From: Gammaproteobacteria bacterium
GTDB lineage: Bacteria > Pseudomonadota > Gammaproteobacteria > Xanthomonadales > Marinicellaceae
DNA length: 37,177 nt
Assembly: GCA_030432115.1 (NCBI GenBank)
Contig: JAUIHY010000005.1
Location: 1-37,177 of the forward strand
Reading direction: 5' to 3'
The notes under the pieces are model-generated. The model was not told where the DNA came from. It searched no databases and saw nothing but the letters and a program-made list of their open reading frames with translations. Each line of letters begins with the position of its first letter. The first letter of the stretch is position 1. Position numbers and translations under genes: made by a program. This document shows, piece after piece, positions 17,503 to 26,883 of the stretch.

Positions 17503-19353
17503 CTATTTCAATGTCCACTCACATTGACAATGGGCCAGTTGAGCCACACCGTTTTGTTGGTTGTTTAGCACCACAGCCAGCTGTTTTTTCAAGGGTTGTA
17601 ACCACGTTTGAATGTTTGGTTGTATGGTTGCTTTTTCTGGCATCCAAGTGGCGGCTTTGGCTAACATATTGACCAAAAATTGATCTTTGGTGCTCAAGCT
17701 TTGTTCCACCCATTGCACACCATATCGAGAAATCTTGGCCAATTCAGCGGCTTGTTCTATGGCTTGTGTCAGGCCACCCATTTGATCAATCAAGCCCAAT
17801 TCTTTGGCTTGTTTGGCGGTCCAAACGCGGCCACGGGCGATGCGATCAACCATATCAACATCCAAACCACGGGCTGCGGCCACCGATCCGATGAATTGCT
17901 GGTAACCAAATTCAATGTTGCTTTGAATCAATTGGGCAAACTCTTCATCCAATGGTTTGCTGGTGTCAAAAGCCCCCACCCATTTGGTGGTACCCACACC
18001 GTCGCTGTGGATGCCCAATTTATTGAACAACTTGGGGAAGTTCATCAACATGCCATAGATACCTATGGATCCCGTGATGGTGGCCTCATCAGCAAAAATA
18101 CGGTCAGCTGACATTGAAATCCAATAGCCACCAGAGGCTGCCACATTGGCCATGGAAACCACCACTGGCTTACCTGCCACTTTGAGTTGTTCAACTTCTC
18201 TGCGGATTTGTTCTGAAGGATAAACACCGCCACCAGGACTGTTGACCCGCAACACCACGGCACGCACATTTTTGTTCAGCCTGGCTGCTTGTAACAAGGC
18301 GCTGGTAGATTCCCCACCAATGGTGCCAGGATCTTGTCGGCCACCCATGATGCTGCCTTCGGCCACCACCACGGCGATTTGGTCTTTCAGTAACTGTTCT
18401 GAATTGTCGGTATCAAGACTTAAATAGTCTTCATAGGCTATCCCTCGGAAGTGGTTGTTGTCATCATCGAATGAGGAAAGTTCTGCCACATGCTTGTGCA
18501 TGAAACTGCGTTTTTTCACCGCATCCACCAAGCCTGAGTCCACAGCCATATCAGCCACAGAGCCTTTGTTTTCCATCAAGCGCTGGGCTTGTTGTTCAAC
18601 AATGGTGTGTAAATCTTCGACGGCTATACCGCGTCGCTTGGAAATGTCTGCCAAATAGGTGTCCCATAAGTCGTTCATGTAATGCAGACCGGCTTCTTTG
18701 GCCTCCTGAGACATGTCATTGCGGACATAGGGTTCGGCCGCTGATTTGTATTCGCCGACTTTGAACAGGTGTACATCCACACCCAATTTATCCAATCCGT
18801 CTTTGAAGTAACTGCGATAGGAGCCAAAGCCTTGCAAAAACAAAAAGCCCTGTGGGTCCATGATGACTTCATCGGCCATGCTGGCGAAATAGTATTGAGA
18901 TTGAGACAGGTTGGAAGCCAAGGCCACCACGGGTTTGTTGCTGGTTTTGAATTGCTCAACCGCACGATTCAATTCGCGCAAATGGGCCAGACCTGCACCC
19001 CACAAATAATCAGGATCCAAAACCAAAGCGGTGATTTTAGGGTCATTGGCTGCCAGCTTGATGGCTCGGAGCAAATCGCGCATTCGGGTTTCAGGGATTT
19101 GATTGCCACGCAAATTATCAATCGCCTGGCTCATGGCATCGCCAGAATACTGATCAACAACGAAACCTTTGGGGGCCAATACCAAAGCGGTTTTTTCATT
19201 CAACTGAACAGGCATGCCACCCATCCACCAAGCCAAAACCAACACAAATACCAGCAACAACAAGGCATGGCGTGTGAAGTTGGCCAACCAAACAAAGGGC
19301 TTGGTTAAGATATAAAACAAAGTAACAAAAGGATTGCGTTCTTTCTGGCTCAT
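17503..19353 (-). CDS. sppA: Signal peptide peptidase SppA, 67-kDa type
   Basis: SppA is an inner-membrane serine protease that degrades cleaved signal peptides on the periplasmic side. The 616-residue length matches the E. coli tandem-domain type. It has one N-terminal membrane anchor (~25-45). The catalytic lysine is Lys203 in KVGEYKSAAEPY (first domain) and the nucleophile is Ser407 in ANVAASGGYWIS (second domain), the expected Lys/Ser dyad split over two repeats. VNSPGGG is the oxyanion-side motif. It lies upstream of rpoH on the same strand but is separated by rpoH's own promoters. It is divergent from the Asp-box protein gene. Confidence 0.95.
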   Translation of the reverse strand: MSQKERNPFVTLFYILTKPFVWLANFTRHALLLLVFVLVLAWWMGGMPVQLNEKTALVLAPKGFVVDQYSGDAMSQAIDNLRGNQIPETRMRDLLRAIKLAANDPKITALVLDPDYLWGAGLAHLRELNRAVEQFKTSNKPVVALASNLSQSQYYFASMADEVIMDPQGFLFLQGFGSYRSYFKDGLDKLGVDVHLFKVGEYKSAAEPYVRNDMSQEAKEAGLHYMNDLWDTYLADISKRRGIAVEDLHTIVEQQAQRLMENKGSVADMAVDSGLVDAVKKRSFMHKHVAELSSFDDDNNHFRGIAYEDYLSLDTDNSEQLLKDQIAVVVAEGSIMGGRQDPGTIGGESTSALLQAARLNKNVRAVVLRVNSPGGGVYPSEQIRREVEQLKVAGKPVVVSMANVAASGGYWISMSADRIFADEATITGSIGIYGMLMNFPKLFNKLGIHSDGVGTTKWVGAFDTSKPLDEEFAQLIQSNIEFGYQQFIGSVAAARGLDVDMVDRIARGRVWTAKQAKELGLIDQMGGLTQAIEQAAELAKISRYGVQWVEQSLSTKDQFLVNMLAKAATWMPEKATIQPNIQTWLQPLKKQLAVVLNNQQNGVAQLAHCQCEWTLK

Positions 19354-19460
19354 GGTTTTTATGTCTGTCTGTGTTATTTGATGATACTTTGACCATCATA
19401 AATAGGCATGGTTCATTAGTCACGAATTGATGTTATTTATCAGCGAATTCAGAGAAACAC

Positions 19461-19488
19461 TTGTCACAGCATCAAATCTGCCGATAAT
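19461..19488 (+). promoter_or_regulatory. Promoter-like pair upstream of the Asp-box protein gene
   Basis: TTGTCA (19461-19466) and GATAAT (19483-19488) are 16 bases apart, about 29 bases before the chosen start at 19517. Confidence 0.45.
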
Positions 19489-19516
19489 TATATGCTTGTC
19501 TTTAAGGAATATAAAC

Positions 19517-22438
19517 ATGAAATCCACCACCATATTGACCCCCAAACTGGCCATGGTTCTGGCCATGACTGCGTTGACCAGCAGTGTGATTGCTGAAATA
19601 CCATCAAGTTACAAAAACCAAAAAGCGGCTTGGGATCAGCACCAAAGCATGCGCGAAAACACGCCCTATCATGGCATCAGTTGGCGCAATGTTGGTCCCA
19701 TTTTCCAAGGTGGCCGTGCAGTCGATGTGATTCGACCACATGACCAACCGCATGTGGTTTATGTGGGTTATGCCTCAGGTGGGGTGTGGAAAAGCACCAA
19801 CAACGGCCAAACCTTCAAACCAGTGACCGATCATTTACCGAGCCAAATTGTTGGTTCTTTGGCCATTGACCCGAATGATTCCAATGTTTTGTGGTTGGGC
19901 ACAGGTGAAAACAATTCATCGCGCTCATCTTACGGTGGCATGGGCATTTACCAATCCAAAGACGGTGGTGAAACTTGGGCTTACAAAGGTTTGGGCAGCT
20001 CTGATCGCATTGGACGCATCTTGGTAGACCATAAAGACAGCAACACCATCTATGTTGCAGCGCTCGGGAAATTGTATTCAAAAGGCGGTCAGCGTGGCTT
20101 GTACCGCAGCAGCGATGGCGGTGATACTTGGGAAACCTTAATTGAAGGCAAAGGCTACACCGGTTTTATTGATGTGGCACAAACACCCGATGGCGTGTTG
20201 ATAGCCACAGCTTGGGACCGCTCGCGTAAGGCTTGGGATTTCGTTGAAGGTGGCGAAGGTTCTGCTGTATACCGCAGTGAAGACGGCGGTGATTCATGGG
20301 ATAAAGTGACTCAAGGTTTGCCTTATGGTGAACACATGGGTCGATTGGGCATCACCACTTCGGTGAGCAACCCGAATGTGGTTTACCTGTCACTGGATAA
20401 CCAAACGCCATTACCCGAAAGCGAATGGGATATGGGCGATCAAGCGGTGACCACCAAGCGTTTGAAAAACATGAGTAATGACGAGTTCCTGAGTCAAGCT
20501 CAAAAAGGCATTGAAAGCTGGTTACGTGCCAATTCCTTCCCCAAAGAGATGACCGCAGAAAGTGTCATCGAGCAGGTTAAATCAGGCGAGTTGACACCAC
20601 AGGATTTGATTTCACAATTGGCCGACGATAATGCCAACCTGTTCAATGTTGATATCCGCTCTTTGGAAGTTTATCGCTCTGACGATGCCGGCAAAAGTTT
20701 CTACCGCACCCACAAAGAAGACATCCAGGGCGTGGTTTATTCTTATGGGTATTACTTTGGTCAAATCAAAGTCGATCCCCAAGATGAAAACACCGTATAC
20801 GCCACCGGTGTGCCTTTGATCAAATCCACCGACGGTGGAAAAACCTGGGCTTCTTCTTGGAACTCGACCACCCATGCTGATTTCCAAGCCTTGTGGATCA
20901 ACCCAAAACACGCCAATCACATCATGACCGGAAACGATGGTGGTGTTGATGAAAGTTACGATGGTGGCAAAACGTGGAAAAAAGTCGATCAGCAACCAGT
21001 TGGTCAGTTTTATACCATTGCTGTTGATATGGAAACACCATACAACATTTACGGTGGATTGCAGGATAACGGCACATTGAAGGGATCAAGCACCACTGAT
21101 TGGACCCGCGGTGAATCATGGGAGCGTTTGTTTGGTGGCGACGGCATGCACGTCAACATCGACGATGCCGATAAAATGACCTATGTGGGTTTCCAGTTCG
21201 GTAATTATTTCCGCTTGAGCAGTGGCAAAGCACCGAAGAAAATCAACCCACTGAACTATGTCGGCGAAGAATCGTTGCGCAAAAACTGGAATTCACCGGT
21301 GATGCTATCAACACACAACCCAGACATCGTCTATTTTGCGGGTCAAAAACTGTTCCGCAGCATGAACAAAGGCAACGATTGGGTCGAGATCTCTGATGAT
21401 TTAACCCGCTCTAAGAAACGCGGTAACGTGCCCTTCGCCACCATCACTTCGGTGTCTGAATCACCATTGAAATTTGGTTTAATTTGGGCCGGTACTGATG
21501 ACGGCATGGTTTGGGTCACCGACAATGGCGGTAACGATTGGCGTCAGGTGAATAAAAAACTGCCCAAAGGCAAATGGGTGAGCCGCGTGATGGCCTCTCC
21601 GCATGAAGAAAAACGTGCTTGGTTGTCTTTGAACGGCTACCGAGATGACGACATCCAGCCCTATTTGTACCGTTCAGATAATTTGGGCAAAACATGGAAA
21701 AAAATGGCCAAAGGCCTGCCAAATGAAACCATCAATGTGGTCAAAGAAGATCCTAAAAACGAAAACATCGTTTATGTTGGCACTGACAAGGGGATTTATG
21801 TTTCCACCGATTTGGGGGGAAACTGGCAGATGTTGGGTGAAAATTTACCCACCGTGCCTGTACATGATTTGATTGTTCATCCGCGCGAGAACGAATTGGT
21901 ATTGGGTACCCACGGCCGATCTGTTTTTGTGGCCGATGTGTCACCATTGCAAGGCATGGAAAAAGCCGTTGGTGACAGCGAATTACACATCTATCCGATT
22001 GAAGAGATCAAAGAAGGAGGCCGTTGGGATTCAAAGGTGTTTCCATGGAATTACACTGATGACAAAACGGCGCCACATGTGACATACATTTGGTCAACTC
22101 ATGCAGCTGAGGCGCAGATCAGCATCACGGATGACAATGAATCCTTGTTGTACTCAACCACGGCCAATTTGAAAAAAGGATTGAACCAATGGCACTGGGA
22201 CTATAAGGTCGATGAAAGCATGGCTGTGGCTGCTGAAGCCAAAGCCTTGGCGGACAAAGCAGAAAATGCAGATGAAGAGGATGCTGCTGAAGGCACTGCT
22301 TTGGTTAACAAAGCCAAGACGCCTTATGCCGAATCCAAACGTTTGGGGCATCCACCCTTTATCGAGCCAGGCACTTACCATTTGACTGTGAAGCTGCCTG
22401 AAAAGGCCAAACATTCAGTCGAGTTTAAAGTGAAGTAA
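19517..22438 (+). CDS. Secreted Asp-box (BNR/sortilin-like) beta-propeller protein
   Basis: From ATG 19517 (AAGGA at 19504-19508) the protein has 973 residues. A signal peptide is directly at its start (MKSTTILTPKLAMVLAMTAL...VIAE); an upstream in-frame ATG at 19427 would bury it and is rejected. At least ten Asp-box motifs of the S-x-D-x-G-x-T-W type are visible, for example SKDGGETW, SSDGGDTW, SEDGGDSW, STDGGKTW, SYDGGKTW, SDNLGKTW. Together with SGGVWKSTNNG and LAIDPNDSNVLWLGTGE they mark the large VPS10/sialidase-like propellers often called glycosyl hydrolases in gammaproteobacteria. An Ala/Glu-rich linker (~900-935) and a C-terminal beta domain with EPGTYHLTVKLPEKA follow. No catalytic residues can be assigned, so the substrate is open. 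lpxL follows after three bases. Confidence 0.85.
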   Translation: MKSTTILTPKLAMVLAMTALTSSVIAEIPSSYKNQKAAWDQHQSMRENTPYHGISWRNVGPIFQGGRAVDVIRPHDQPHVVYVGYASGGVWKSTNNGQTFKPVTDHLPSQIVGSLAIDPNDSNVLWLGTGENNSSRSSYGGMGIYQSKDGGETWAYKGLGSSDRIGRILVDHKDSNTIYVAALGKLYSKGGQRGLYRSSDGGDTWETLIEGKGYTGFIDVAQTPDGVLIATAWDRSRKAWDFVEGGEGSAVYRSEDGGDSWDKVTQGLPYGEHMGRLGITTSVSNPNVVYLSLDNQTPLPESEWDMGDQAVTTKRLKNMSNDEFLSQAQKGIESWLRANSFPKEMTAESVIEQVKSGELTPQDLISQLADDNANLFNVDIRSLEVYRSDDAGKSFYRTHKEDIQGVVYSYGYYFGQIKVDPQDENTVYATGVPLIKSTDGGKTWASSWNSTTHADFQALWINPKHANHIMTGNDGGVDESYDGGKTWKKVDQQPVGQFYTIAVDMETPYNIYGGLQDNGTLKGSSTTDWTRGESWERLFGGDGMHVNIDDADKMTYVGFQFGNYFRLSSGKAPKKINPLNYVGEESLRKNWNSPVMLSTHNPDIVYFAGQKLFRSMNKGNDWVEISDDLTRSKKRGNVPFATITSVSESPLKFGLIWAGTDDGMVWVTDNGGNDWRQVNKKLPKGKWVSRVMASPHEEKRAWLSLNGYRDDDIQPYLYRSDNLGKTWKKMAKGLPNETINVVKEDPKNENIVYVGTDKGIYVSTDLGGNWQMLGENLPTVPVHDLIVHPRENELVLGTHGRSVFVADVSPLQGMEKAVGDSELHIYPIEEIKEGGRWDSKVFPWNYTDDKTAPHVTYIWSTHAAEAQISITDDNESLLYSTTANLKKGLNQWHWDYKVDESMAVAAEAKALADKAENADEEDAAEGTALVNKAKTPYAESKRLGHPPFIEPGTYHLTVKLPEKAKHSVEFKVK

Positions 22439-22441
22439 GCG

Positions 22442-23356
22442 ATGTCTGCTGGAAAACAACAACAAAAGCCGTCATTTTGGCGGCATTTGTTTTCATGGCT
22501 GGTGTATTTAAAGCTGTGGTCATGGGCACAGCTGCCCCACCGCATGCTTTTGGGCATCGGTGTGTTGATTGGCTGGTCGTTCAAAAAATTGTCAAAATCA
22601 CGCCGCAGGGTGATTCAAAAAAACATCGAAACCTGCTTTCCCACCTTGACTGATGATGAGCAAAAAACACTTATTGACCAAAACTACCGCGAAACCGGCA
22701 TGATGGTCAGCCACACACTGAAAGCCTTTTTGTCGTGGTCTGATGATTTGTTCAAGGATTTGACCATTGAGGGTGCCGAACACCTCAAAGCGGCACAAGC
22801 CAAAGGCCAAGGTGTTTTGCTGGTTTCAGGTCATTTCACCGCTTTGGACATCGGTGGTCGTGTGATTTGTGGACAGTTTCCCGTTTCTGGCGTTTACCGC
22901 CCGCACAAAAACGCGGTGCAAGAATACGTGGTCAAAACCTCTCGCGAAAAATACGCCAAACAGATGTTTACCCGTGATGAGCTCAAAGGCATCATCAAGG
23001 AACTGAAAGCAGGTGGTATTGTTTGGTACGCCCCAGACCAAGATTACAGACGCGGCCAGTCCATTTTTTCAGACTTTTTCGGCACACCGGCATCCACCAT
23101 CACAGCCACCCATCAATTGGCCCGAATTTCGGGCTGTCAAGTGATGTTCTATTCTGTCAAGCGCATCCCCGAAAAGCCCTATTACCAATTGGCCATCACA
23201 CCACCGTTGGATGATTTCCCCAGCAAAGACGCCCAATTAGACACAGACCGCATCAACCAAGGCATTGAATCTATGGTCAACGAAGCCCCCGAACAATACC
23301 TATGGTTACACAAACGCTTCAAAACCCGACCCGAAGGTGAAGATAAGTTTTATTGA
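22442..23356 (+). CDS. lpxL: LpxL-type lipid A acyltransferase (HtrB/MsbB family)
   Basis: These inner-membrane enzymes add secondary acyl chains from acyl-ACP to Kdo2-lipid IVA. The 304-residue length is normal. A hydrophobic N-terminal stretch (~28-50) anchors the protein. The catalytic H-x4-D motif is His131-Asp136 in SGHFTALD (Asp replacing the E. coli LpxL Glu). Other family blocks are NIETCFP, VYRPHKN and the YAPDQDY motif. The C-terminal QYLWLHKRFKTRPEGE is diagnostic for the family. It starts three bases after the Asp-box protein stop and is presumably co-transcribed. Which acyl position it serves (LpxL, LpxM or LpxP) cannot be settled by eye. Confidence 0.9.
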   Translation: MSAGKQQQKPSFWRHLFSWLVYLKLWSWAQLPHRMLLGIGVLIGWSFKKLSKSRRRVIQKNIETCFPTLTDDEQKTLIDQNYRETGMMVSHTLKAFLSWSDDLFKDLTIEGAEHLKAAQAKGQGVLLVSGHFTALDIGGRVICGQFPVSGVYRPHKNAVQEYVVKTSREKYAKQMFTRDELKGIIKELKAGGIVWYAPDQDYRRGQSIFSDFFGTPASTITATHQLARISGCQVMFYSVKRIPEKPYYQLAITPPLDDFPSKDAQLDTDRINQGIESMVNEAPEQYLWLHKRFKTRPEGEDKFY

Positions 23357-23378
23357 AATATTGGATGGACTTAGTATC

Positions 23379-23407
23379 TTGGTGGGCAAAGCGTACCCTA
23401 CTATAAT
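23379..23407 (+). promoter_or_regulatory. Sigma-70 promoter for the rhomboid gene
   Basis: TTGGTG (23379-23384) and a perfect TATAAT (23402-23407) have the optimal 17-base spacer, ~55 bases before the chosen start. Confidence 0.7.
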
Positions 23408-23461
23408 CTTTGATTGATAATACCAGCTTGAGTTTTGCTCAATCGCAATTACATTAATGTA

Positions 23462-24103
23462 ATGAAAATACCTCATTTAGATCCTGAATTTGCCCGCAGC
23501 CGGAAAGATGCTTGGCCCAAGGCGTTTCGGATAGCTTGTGTACTATTAGCTACCATTTGGATTAGTTTCTTCTTGGCACAAATCCTGCCCATCACACAAT
23601 TTGGCCTAAAGCCCAGACGCTTTGAAGGATTGATTGGCTTGTTCACTATGCCCCTGATTCATGGTGGATGGCCGCATTTGATTGACAACACTTTGCCGAT
23701 GTTTTTGGCGATGTTGGGCTTATTTGGTAATTATCCGAAATTGGCGAAAAAGGTGATGTGGCAGTCTTTGATAATCACGGGTTTGTTGGTTTGGTTCTTT
23801 GCACGGCCTTTGAATCACATTGGTTCCAGTGGTTTGTTTTATGCCTTGCTCAGTTATTTGTTTGTCAGTGGTTTTTTGAAAAAAGACTTGCAGTCGATTG
23901 GTTTGAGCTTGTTGATTGCTTTTTTGTATGGCTCTTTGATTTGGGGTATTCTGCCCGGGCAGCCTGGCATCTCTTGGGAGTCGCATTTGGCGGGATTGTT
24001 GACGGGCTTATATCTGTCATTCCAAACCAGAAAAGAAGAGTTGCCGATATTAAAAGATTGGCGTTTGGATGAAGGGATTGAACCAGGCCCATTCGATGAA
24101 TGA
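23462..24103 (+). CDS. Rhomboid-family intramembrane serine protease
   Basis: Rhomboids cut substrate membrane helices inside the bilayer. From ATG 23462 the protein has 213 residues; a TTG at 23435 would add nine residues and neither start has a clear ribosome site. About six hydrophobic segments are visible. The catalytic serine is Ser123 in the GSSG motif, and the catalytic histidine is His175 in SWESHLAGLLTG, the expected Ser/His dyad of helices 4 and 6. HGGWPHLIDNTLP supplies the loop-1/helix-2 asparagine and histidine that form the oxyanion hole. It lies downstream of lpxL but with its own strong promoter. Confidence 0.88.
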   Translation: MKIPHLDPEFARSRKDAWPKAFRIACVLLATIWISFFLAQILPITQFGLKPRRFEGLIGLFTMPLIHGGWPHLIDNTLPMFLAMLGLFGNYPKLAKKVMWQSLIITGLLVWFFARPLNHIGSSGLFYALLSYLFVSGFLKKDLQSIGLSLLIAFLYGSLIWGILPGQPGISWESHLAGLLTGLYLSFQTRKEELPILKDWRLDEGIEPGPFDE

Positions 24104-24111
24104 GCCTGGTT
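24081..24111. terminator. Strong hairpin at the end of the rhomboid gene (possible terminator)
   Basis: AACCAGGC (24081-24088) pairs with GCCTGGTT (24104-24111), with an inner CATTC/GAATG stem. It spans the stop codon between two convergent genes. There is no clear T tract, so termination is uncertain. Confidence 0.4.
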
Positions 24112-24133
24112 ATTAGGTTGTGTAATCTGTCCT

Positions 24134-25105
24134 TTATTTGTTTGTTAAGCGGGCTTCTAAGCGTTTAATGATGTCATGTAAACGCGCAGCTTTGGTTTGG
24201 TCCATCGCTTGTTCTTTTACAATCACGGTACCATCAATCAAACTGGCCAGACCGGGCCTCGCTTTCTGAGTACTGGTGGATTTTGATGGACCAGTTTCTG
24301 TGGCTACAAAAGTATAACTGGCTGAACGGAAACCTCGAACCCTGAACCCTTCGGCATCAAAATTAGGCGATGAACCCACTGGGTACGAATAGGCTTCGCC
24401 GTCGAATTGGTCTGTGCCTGTTTTCAAGTAATAGGCTATGTAGTGGTTGGCATCGTCACGCACAACCGCCACCAATTCATTGTATTCTGTGTCATAAAAA
24501 GCCGCTAAGTCGTTGTGACTCAGGGCGTAGTTTGTGCAGTTGTTGTAATCAGTGGTTTCGGATCGACAGCCGGTGACCAAATAATCACCTTGGAATATTT
24601 CGGTTTGTTCAAATACCAAAACATCGGCGATAAAGGGGAAATCATTGGTGTAATTGGACACATCCATCACGAGCTGCCATTCGCCGCGCATTTTTTGTAG
24701 TTCGTCACCGAGAAAGTAATTAAAGCGTTCAATATATATGGGTGCTTGGTCTTTAAAGGTCATTTTGGCGGTGGTTTCAGTGAGAAAATCGATGGTCACT
24801 GATTCATAACTGCTGAGCACGGTCTCTGGTGCTTGGTAAGCACAACCAATACAGCTGCCATCATAGCTGATGGCAACAAAGCTGTCATAATAAGAATTGC
24901 CATCTAAAAATCCCGATGTGGTGAACCAAATGGGGTTACCCAAATCATCATAGACATAAAAAGAACCAAACAAGTGGTTGTCTTGAATTTCAAGTGTGTA
25001 ACCTGAGCCTGATGCATTGGGGTCCCACCAATGCCCAGATTCTGGTGTGAATGAATGTGCTTGAGCAACCAACATTAATAATAAAACAGATAATATTTTT
25101 TTCAT
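24134..25105 (-). CDS. Secreted protein of unknown function with a GHWWDPxxxGxGY N-terminal domain
   Basis: From the second of two adjacent ATGs (25103-25105), with GGAG seven bases upstream, the product is 323 residues. A clear signal peptide is present (MKKILSVLLLMLVAQAHS). The more distant start at 25171 would place 22 polar residues before it. The mature protein opens with SGHWWDPNASGSGYTLEIQ...GNPIWFTTSG, a domain I recognise from many hypothetical exported proteins of Lysobacterales-like bacteria but cannot name. Two cysteine pairs (near CIGCAY and in the central region) suggest disulfides. The C-terminal third is charged and helical. It is divergent from tatD with a 65-base gap. Periplasmic or secreted; role unknown. 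Confidence 0.72.
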   Translation of the reverse strand: MKKILSVLLLMLVAQAHSFTPESGHWWDPNASGSGYTLEIQDNHLFGSFYVYDDLGNPIWFTTSGFLDGNSYYDSFVAISYDGSCIGCAYQAPETVLSSYESVTIDFLTETTAKMTFKDQAPIYIERFNYFLGDELQKMRGEWQLVMDVSNYTNDFPFIADVLVFEQTEIFQGDYLVTGCRSETTDYNNCTNYALSHNDLAAFYDTEYNELVAVVRDDANHYIAYYLKTGTDQFDGEAYSYPVGSSPNFDAEGFRVRGFRSASYTFVATETGPSKSTSTQKARPGLASLIDGTVIVKEQAMDQTKAARLHDIIKRLEARLTNK

Positions 25106-25170
25106 CATTTCTCTCCATATTGAATCAATGACTGTTATATTACGGCTTTTTTCTGAATTGGGAATGAACA

Positions 25171-25950
25171 ATGATAGACATTGGGGCCAACCTGACGCAT
25201 GACAGTTTTGATAAAGACAGGGAAACGGTGATTGCCGAAGCTCAAGCTGCGGGTGTAGAAACCTTTATCATCACCGGTTCCGATGTGGCTTGCTCTCAAA
25301 AGGCCAAGGATTTGGCCCATCAATACAGTGACTGTTGTTATGCGACAGCGGGCATTCACCCTCATCATGCCAGTGATTTTGACGGCGAGGCTGAAGATGC
25401 CATCCAAGCATTATTGAATGATGAGAAAGTGGTGGCTGTTGGTGAAACAGGCCTGGATTATTTTCGAGATTTCTCACCCAGACCAGCACAGATATTTTCT
25501 TTTGAGCGCCACATTAAGTTGGCCATTGAAAATGACATGCCTCTTTTTTTACACCAACGTGAAGCGCACAAAGACTTTTACCCCATTCTAAAAGAGCACC
25601 GGGACGCCTTGGGCAATGTGGTGGTTCATTGTTTTACTGACAATGAACAGGCTTTGTTTGACTATTTAGACTTGGATTGTCACATTGGCATCACTGGTTG
25701 GATTTGTGATGAAAGGCGAGGTGAGCACTTGATAGATTTGGTTCATAACATTCCCAGTGATCGTTTGATGATTGAAACCGATGCGCCCTATTTGATGCCC
25801 AGAAACCTGAAGCCTAAACCCAAATCACGCAGAAATGAGCCCAAATATTTGGCGCACATAGCTGAGGAAGTGGCACGAATTTTGGATTGTGACCTGCTTG
25901 CACTTCAGGAACAAACCACAAGAAACACCAAACTTTTCTTTAAGTTGTAA
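25171..25950 (+). CDS. tatD: TatD 3'-5' DNase (metal-dependent hydrolase)
   Basis: TatD is a cytoplasmic TIM-barrel nuclease linked to repair of oxidative DNA damage and DNA turnover. The 259-residue protein begins MIDIGANLTHDSFDKDR. Like E. coli TatD, and unlike YcfH/YjjV, it has no HxH at this position. Metal ligands appear as Glu in GETGLDYFRDFSP, His in LFLHQREAH, His in VVHCFTDN, and Asp in IETDAPYLMPRNL. GWICDERRG and KSRRNEP are TatD-branch signatures. It is not linked to tatABC here. The start ATG 25171 follows a GGGA-type ribosome site. Confidence 0.94.
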   Translation: MIDIGANLTHDSFDKDRETVIAEAQAAGVETFIITGSDVACSQKAKDLAHQYSDCCYATAGIHPHHASDFDGEAEDAIQALLNDEKVVAVGETGLDYFRDFSPRPAQIFSFERHIKLAIENDMPLFLHQREAHKDFYPILKEHRDALGNVVVHCFTDNEQALFDYLDLDCHIGITGWICDERRGEHLIDLVHNIPSDRLMIETDAPYLMPRNLKPKPKSRRNEPKYLAHIAEEVARILDCDLLALQEQTTRNTKLFFKL

Positions 25951-25971
25951 TCCTCAATAAAAACTTTGTTG

Positions 25972-25994
25972 GTTGGTCATAAACCATGACCAAC
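25972..25994. terminator. Perfect 9-bp hairpin after tatD (possible terminator)
   Basis: GTTGGTCAT, loop AAACC and ATGACCAAC form a perfect stem 20 bases after the tatD stop. A weak T-rich segment follows, so it may act as a terminator or RNA end. The rest of the gap to 26238 is AT-rich, with a TATAAT at 26196-26201 that lacks a good -35 partner. Confidence 0.4.
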
Positions 25995-26237
25995 TGTTGT
26001 CATGTGCTCATTTCTTATTCAAACTTTGCGTTGAATGGCTGATACCAAGCTACTTAGTGAATGCTGAGGTTGAATACAGTATTTATTGTCTCAAAAAGGG
26101 GCTTGAAAGTCGCCAAAAAGGCCAATAATTTCATTTAAGTTATCAATATGTGACGAAAGTCTCGGAAATGCTAGGGTATTTTTGGTTTTGAGGAATATAA
26201 TAAAATAACATTAGTTAACAATTTCAGAGGTGAAAAA

Positions 26238-26873
26238 ATGAAATATAAATCTTTAGTAGCTTGTGTTGGGCTGGTTTTTGCGGGTTCTTCATGGGGTGAA
26301 AACAGGCATATGGATGACAGGTTAGTCACGGATGCCTTAGAGAAAGCAAGCATGGGTTTTGCAGAAAATGATGTTGTATATGTCAGAGAAAACAGCAATA
26401 AAAGTCAGTCCAACGAACAAATAAAAGGAGTCGGTGGGCTGGTACATGTAGGCTATATGGGTGTTGAATCCCAAGGCAGAACTGGAAACTTTACATACAG
26501 CACCATTTCGGGTTCTGGTGATATTTACCGAACAGGAACAGAAATATTTTCTGACACATTGTTAGAGTTGCCTGACGGATACAGCTTTGATTGGGTACGT
26601 GTTTGGGGACGTGATACAAACGTTGATGAGAATTTAAGATTTTTTGTATTCCAAACATGTTATCCCAGTTTTTCAGCTGGGGCGCCCGATTCAACAAACT
26701 TAGGGACTATAACATCTTCCGGTAATGCTGGAGACTGGTCAGCTTCTGTCTCATTATCTGATGTCACGGTGAACAATACGTCTTGTACATATTATGTCCG
26801 AACAGCATTTGATGACACCGGCAGTTCTTTGCGCTTGTATAAAGTCAGGGCAGAATTGAACCCAGCACTTTAA
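26238..26873 (+). CDS. Secreted protein of unknown function, first of a tandem paralogous pair
   Basis: The 211-residue product has a Sec signal peptide (MKYKSLVACVGLVFAGSSWG), and AGAGG lies upstream. After a polar linker it has a beta-rich domain with the string FDWVRVWGRDTNVDEN, then CYP, then an NAG turn, then a second cysteine in NTSCTYYVRTAF, ending LRLYKVRAEL. The same landmarks in the same order occur in the next gene, ten bases downstream, so the pair arose by duplication and is probably co-transcribed. The two cysteines may form a disulfide. No known family was recognised. Codon and base composition are more AT-rich than neighbouring core genes. Confidence 0.75.
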   Translation: MKYKSLVACVGLVFAGSSWGENRHMDDRLVTDALEKASMGFAENDVVYVRENSNKSQSNEQIKGVGGLVHVGYMGVESQGRTGNFTYSTISGSGDIYRTGTEIFSDTLLELPDGYSFDWVRVWGRDTNVDENLRFFVFQTCYPSFSAGAPDSTNLGTITSSGNAGDWSASVSLSDVTVNNTSCTYYVRTAFDDTGSSLRLYKVRAELNPAL

Positions 26874-26883
26874 GGAGAAAATC

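Noticed and set aside
19427-19516. Upstream in-frame start for the Asp-box protein
   Set aside because: It would put 30 residues ahead of a clear signal peptide and overlap the promoter-like pair; AAGGA sits correctly before 19517.
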